DNA of 17,493 bases, taken from assembly GCA_003663525.1 (NCBI GenBank), contig QMUF01000014.1:1-17493 (forward strand), written 5' to 3'. The notes under the pieces are model-generated. The model was not told the origin of the DNA. It made no database searches and was given only the letters and a program-made list of their open reading frames with translations. The position numbers and the translations under genes were made by a program. This document shows positions 15,089 to 17,493 of this stretch, in pieces. How positions within the stretch are numbered: position 1 is the first letter of the stretch; each line of letters opens with the position of its first letter. This DNA comes from Thermococci archaeon (GTDB lineage Archaea; Methanobacteriota_B; Thermococci; Thermococcales; Thermococcaceae).

Positions 15089-16231
15089 TCACTCGCCATA
15101 ATAAGCTTTCCTATACAGCTCTTTTATGTCTCCAATGCTAGGTTCTACAGGGTTAAAATTAACTAAAGGATCATTATAAGCCTTTTCTGCCATTTCATCG
15201 AGCTTTGAAAGGAGTGTTTCTTCATCAACAAGCTCATTAAGCTTTGGAACTCCAAGCATTTCATTGAACTCTTTAATGACTTCAAGAAGCTCTTCAGATG
15301 TATTAAACCCTATCTCTTTGGCTATCTTGGCATATTTCTTCCTTGTACTTTCATCCTTCATGTTAAAATTTATTACATAGGGCAGAAATATTGCATTAAG
15401 CAAGCCATGTGACCCTATCCAAGCGGCCTTATGACTTAAACTGTGGCATATTCCAAGGCGAGCATTTAGAAACGCTATTCCTGCCATAGTTGCAGCATAG
15501 TGAATCTTTTCCCTTGCTTTCCCATCACCCTTAACCGACAAAGGAAGCCATTTAAAGACTGTTTTTATAGCCCCCAATGCCATAGCATCACTAAAAGGAG
15601 TTGCCACCTTTGTTGTATAGGCCTCTATACCATGCACCAAAACATCTAAGCCACTATTTCTGGCAATCTCTTCTGACATCGTTCTTGGTAACCTTGGATC
15701 AAGAATTGCATACTCTGGAGCAATTTCGTAGGAAACAAGGTTATATTTTGCTCCATCTTTTTTGAGCACGCTAGCTGCAGAAACTTCACTTCCAGCCCCA
15801 CTTGTGGAAGGTATAGCTATCAAAGGAGTCTTAAGTTTAGGGATAATTCTAACTGGTCTTGTGAATCTATTAAGAAAAGCTACTTCCTCAAATCCCAAAT
15901 CAGGCACTTCATAAAACACCTTTATAGCCTTTGTTATATCTATTACACTTCCACCACCAAGGGCAATAAGTAAGTCAGGAGAGAACTCCCTAACCCTTGG
16001 AAGGATCTCTTCTACGTCTTCATAAGTTGGCTCAGCCGATAAACCCTCTATAGCATCCACTTCCGCACCGGCCTCTTCTGCATAGTCCATAACCTCATTC
16101 AAAAACCCGTGAATACGCATAGATTTACTTGAAAGTATCATGACTCTTTCATAATTCCTAGCCACACTTTCTATATATCTTAAACTTCCCTCTCCCATAA
16201 TTATCCTCGTCTTTAAACTGAAAAACCTCAT
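15089..16231 (-). CDS. Iron-containing (group III) alcohol dehydrogenase
   Basis: This 380-residue protein belongs to the Fe-dependent alcohol dehydrogenase family, NAD(P)-linked cytosolic enzymes that interconvert alcohols and aldehydes. GGGSVIDITKA (92-102) is the dinucleotide pyrophosphate-binding motif. Asp196, His200 (GLDVLVHGIEAY), His263 (CHSLSH) and His275 (GSHGLLNA) are the expected metal ligands. The last two are 12 residues apart, two fewer than in E. coli FucO. In Thermococcales such enzymes may dispose of aldehydes from fermentation. The actual substrate is unknown and a glycerol dehydrogenase-like role is possible. Three starts lie close together. I chose ATG 16231 because GGTGA (16238-16242) is five bases ahead of it. 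Confidence 0.88.
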   Translation of the reverse strand: MRFFSLKTRIIMGEGSLRYIESVARNYERVMILSSKSMRIHGFLNEVMDYAEEAGAEVDAIEGLSAEPTYEDVEEILPRVREFSPDLLIALGGGSVIDITKAIKVFYEVPDLGFEEVAFLNRFTRPVRIIPKLKTPLIAIPSTSGAGSEVSAASVLKKDGAKYNLVSYEIAPEYAILDPRLPRTMSEEIARNSGLDVLVHGIEAYTTKVATPFSDAMALGAIKTVFKWLPLSVKGDGKAREKIHYAATMAGIAFLNARLGICHSLSHKAAWIGSHGLLNAIFLPYVINFNMKDESTRKKYAKIAKEIGFNTSEELLEVIKEFNEMLGVPKLNELVDEETLLSKLDEMAEKAYNDPLVNFNPVEPSIGDIKELYRKAYYGE

Positions 16232-16261
16232 GAGCATCACCAGAAAAAATAAGGAATGAGG

Positions 16262-16269
16262 ATATTTAA
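16262..16269 (-). promoter_or_regulatory. TATA box for the Fe-alcohol dehydrogenase gene
   Basis: On the minus strand TTAAATAT lies in the 56-base gap after mtnA. Its centre is about 25 bases before 16240, which would start a short leader carrying GGTGA before the ATG at 16231. This suggests the dehydrogenase is transcribed apart from mtnA. Confidence 0.5.
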
Positions 16270-16287
16270 CTCTTCTTGGACAACCAA

Positions 16288-17352
16288 TTATTCAAAAAGT
16301 TTCTTTAAATTCCTTTCAAACGGTGGGTACACTACTCCTCTGTCAGTAATTATTGCCGTTAGGTATTTATGGGGTGTTACATCAAAGGCAGGGTTATAAA
16401 CATCAACATTTGGGGCTATTTTGCATCCTCCACAGGTTAATACTTCCTCTTTTGGTCTCTCTTCAATTGGAATCTCCTTTCCGCTCTTAAGGTTCATATC
16501 AACTGTGGAAATTGGTGCAATTGTGAAGAACGGGATTTTATGTTCCTTTGCAAGCACAGCCAGAGAATAGGTCCCTATTTTGTTGGCAAAATCACCATTG
16601 GCGACTATTCTATCTGCACCAACGATTATCGCATCCACCTTTCCCTGTTGCATGATAAATCCCGCCATATTATCGCTTATTAACTTTAGTGGAATTCCAT
16701 CGTAGTGATATTCCCAAGCAGATAAGCGGGCCCCTTGAAGCACAGGCCTTGTTTCATCAACCCATAGAAGTTTGAGCTTTCCCTCTCTATGCATCACTCT
16801 TAACACCGCTCCAACTGTGCCGAGATGCACCGTGGCTAAGCTACCTGCATTGCAATGTGTTAGAACATTCCCTTCAGGGAGAATCTCGGCTCCATAATGG
16901 CCCATTCTAAGGTTCGCCTCAACATCTTCATCTGCTATCTTGTGAGCCTCTTCAATAATCAGCTTCTTTATTGTGTCAAGATTATCCTCCTTATGCTCCT
17001 CTACAAGACTTTTAATCCTATTAAGGGCCCAGAAGAGGTTAACTGCAGTTGGTCTGGTATTTTTAAGGATTTCAAATGCTTTGTAAAACTCATCGAAAAA
17101 CTTTTCCTTTGTCTTTGCGTTACTCTTTTCTGCAAGCAAAGCCAATCCATAAGCAGCCGTTGCACCTATAGCTGGAGCACCACGAACTTGAAGGGTTTTT
17201 ATGGCTCTAGCAACTTCCTCAACTTTTTCCAATGCTATTACTTTGAACTCGCTAGGAAGCAAAAGCTGATCAATAAGATACACTTTTCCTTCTCTAAATT
17301 CAACACTTCTAGGAAGTCTCGTCAATTCCTCAGGTTTATACTTTATTTTCAT
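16288..17352 (-). CDS. mtnA: Methylthioribose-1-phosphate isomerase MtnA (eIF2B-alpha-like fold)
   Basis: This 354-residue enzyme of the methionine salvage pathway converts 5-methylthioribose-1-phosphate, formed from methylthioadenosine, to methylthioribulose-1-phosphate. Motifs are VRGAPAIGA (56-64) for phosphate binding, LTHCNAGSLATVHLGT (164-179) with catalytic Cys167, DNMAG, and GADRIVANGDFANKIGTY (245-262) with catalytic Asp247, then FDVTP near the end. These fit MtnA better than the related archaeal ribose-1,5-bisphosphate isomerase, and the length fits. Such genes were once annotated as initiation factor eIF-2B. I chose ATG 17352, preceded by GGTGGTGGTTGG, over GTG starts in that purine-rich site. 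No other salvage gene is in view. Confidence 0.9.
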   Translation of the reverse strand: MKIKYKPEELTRLPRSVEFREGKVYLIDQLLLPSEFKVIALEKVEEVARAIKTLQVRGAPAIGATAAYGLALLAEKSNAKTKEKFFDEFYKAFEILKNTRPTAVNLFWALNRIKSLVEEHKEDNLDTIKKLIIEEAHKIADEDVEANLRMGHYGAEILPEGNVLTHCNAGSLATVHLGTVGAVLRVMHREGKLKLLWVDETRPVLQGARLSAWEYHYDGIPLKLISDNMAGFIMQQGKVDAIIVGADRIVANGDFANKIGTYSLAVLAKEHKIPFFTIAPISTVDMNLKSGKEIPIEERPKEEVLTCGGCKIAPNVDVYNPAFDVTPHKYLTAIITDRGVVYPPFERNLKKLFE

Positions 17353-17369
17353 TCCAACCACCACCACCC

Positions 17370-17493
17370 TTTCTTCACTGAATGATTTAAAGTTTGCTTT
17401 TACTCAACAAGTTTTTACTTCCAGTATTGTTAACAATACTGGAAGTAAAAACTTGTTGAGTAAAAGCAAACTTTAAATCATTCAGTGAAGAAA
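17370..17493. repeat. Perfect 124-bp inverted repeat reaching the window edge
   Basis: Bases 17370-17431 and 17432-17493 are exact reverse complements, 62 bases each, with no spacer and no mismatch. The centre lies inside GTATTGTTAACAATAC (17424-17439). The outer end equals the window end, so the full length is unknown and could be longer. The left arm contains the mtnA promoter. It is either a fold-back or contig-end artefact or a real symmetric structure. Confidence 0.95.
17386..17391 (-). promoter_or_regulatory. TATA-like box for mtnA (inside the palindrome)
   Basis: On the minus strand CTTTAAATC gives a TTTAAA core whose centre is about 25 bases from 17363. This would start a leader of about 11 bases carrying GTGGTGGTT before the ATG at 17352. 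The perfect inverted repeat places an identical box at 17472-17477 facing out of the window. Confidence 0.5.

Noticed and set aside
16897..17385. 162-residue open frame antisense to mtnA
   Set aside because: It is a shadow of mtnA with a composition rich in Phe, Cys and Ser, and has no recognisable domain or start signal.

Overview
The window is a gene-dense, AT-rich piece of a hyperthermophilic archaeal chromosome, almost certainly from the order Thermococcales. The grounds are a CO-dependent hydrogenase linked to an Mrp-type antiporter, an archaeal-type Lhr helicase and an archaeal-type MtnA, strong GGAGGTG or GGTGG ribosome binding sites, and TATA-box promoters with very short leaders. The low GC content suggests a relative of Thermococcus barophilus or T. 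paralvinellae rather than T. onnurineus, but this cannot be settled from the window.

Bases 1-10206 (+ strand) are one long tightly packed operon. It carries the 3' part of cooC, a CooT-like small nickel protein, a five-gene group 4 [NiFe] hydrogenase (NuoL-like, NuoH-like, fused NuoC-NuoD-like large subunit, 2x[4Fe-4S] protein, NuoB-like small subunit) and a seven-gene Mrp/Mnh antiporter module (F, G, MbhD-like, MbhE+MnhB fusion, C, E, D). Most genes overlap or lie a few bases apart. The layout matches the CODH-hydrogenase-antiporter cluster known from carboxydotrophic Thermococcus. There, CO oxidation by CooS (expected just upstream of this window) feeds electrons to the membrane hydrogenase, which makes H2, and the energy is stored as a Na+ gradient through the antiporter module.

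Bases 10207-10319 hold a likely oligo-T terminator and a TATA promoter for a two-gene unit (10320-12308, +): an M20-family zinc hydrolase and a secreted or membrane-anchored alpha/beta hydrolase. The second gene abuts, stop codon to stop codon, a convergent minus-strand Lhr helicase gene (12309-15059). Upstream of Lhr on the minus strand are an iron-containing alcohol dehydrogenase (15089-16231) and the methionine-salvage isomerase mtnA (16288-17352), each with its own TATA-like promoter.

The last 124 bases (17370-17493) form a perfect inverted repeat centred at 17431/17432 that runs exactly to the window edge and contains the mtnA promoter. It is the most unusual structure here and is either a fold-back or contig-end artefact or a symmetric divergent promoter. 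I see no tRNA, rRNA, CRISPR array or insertion sequence. The respiratory system as a whole is known from related species. The less familiar points are the CooT homologue, lost charged residues in two antiporter subunits, a changed helicase motif II, and the terminal palindrome.
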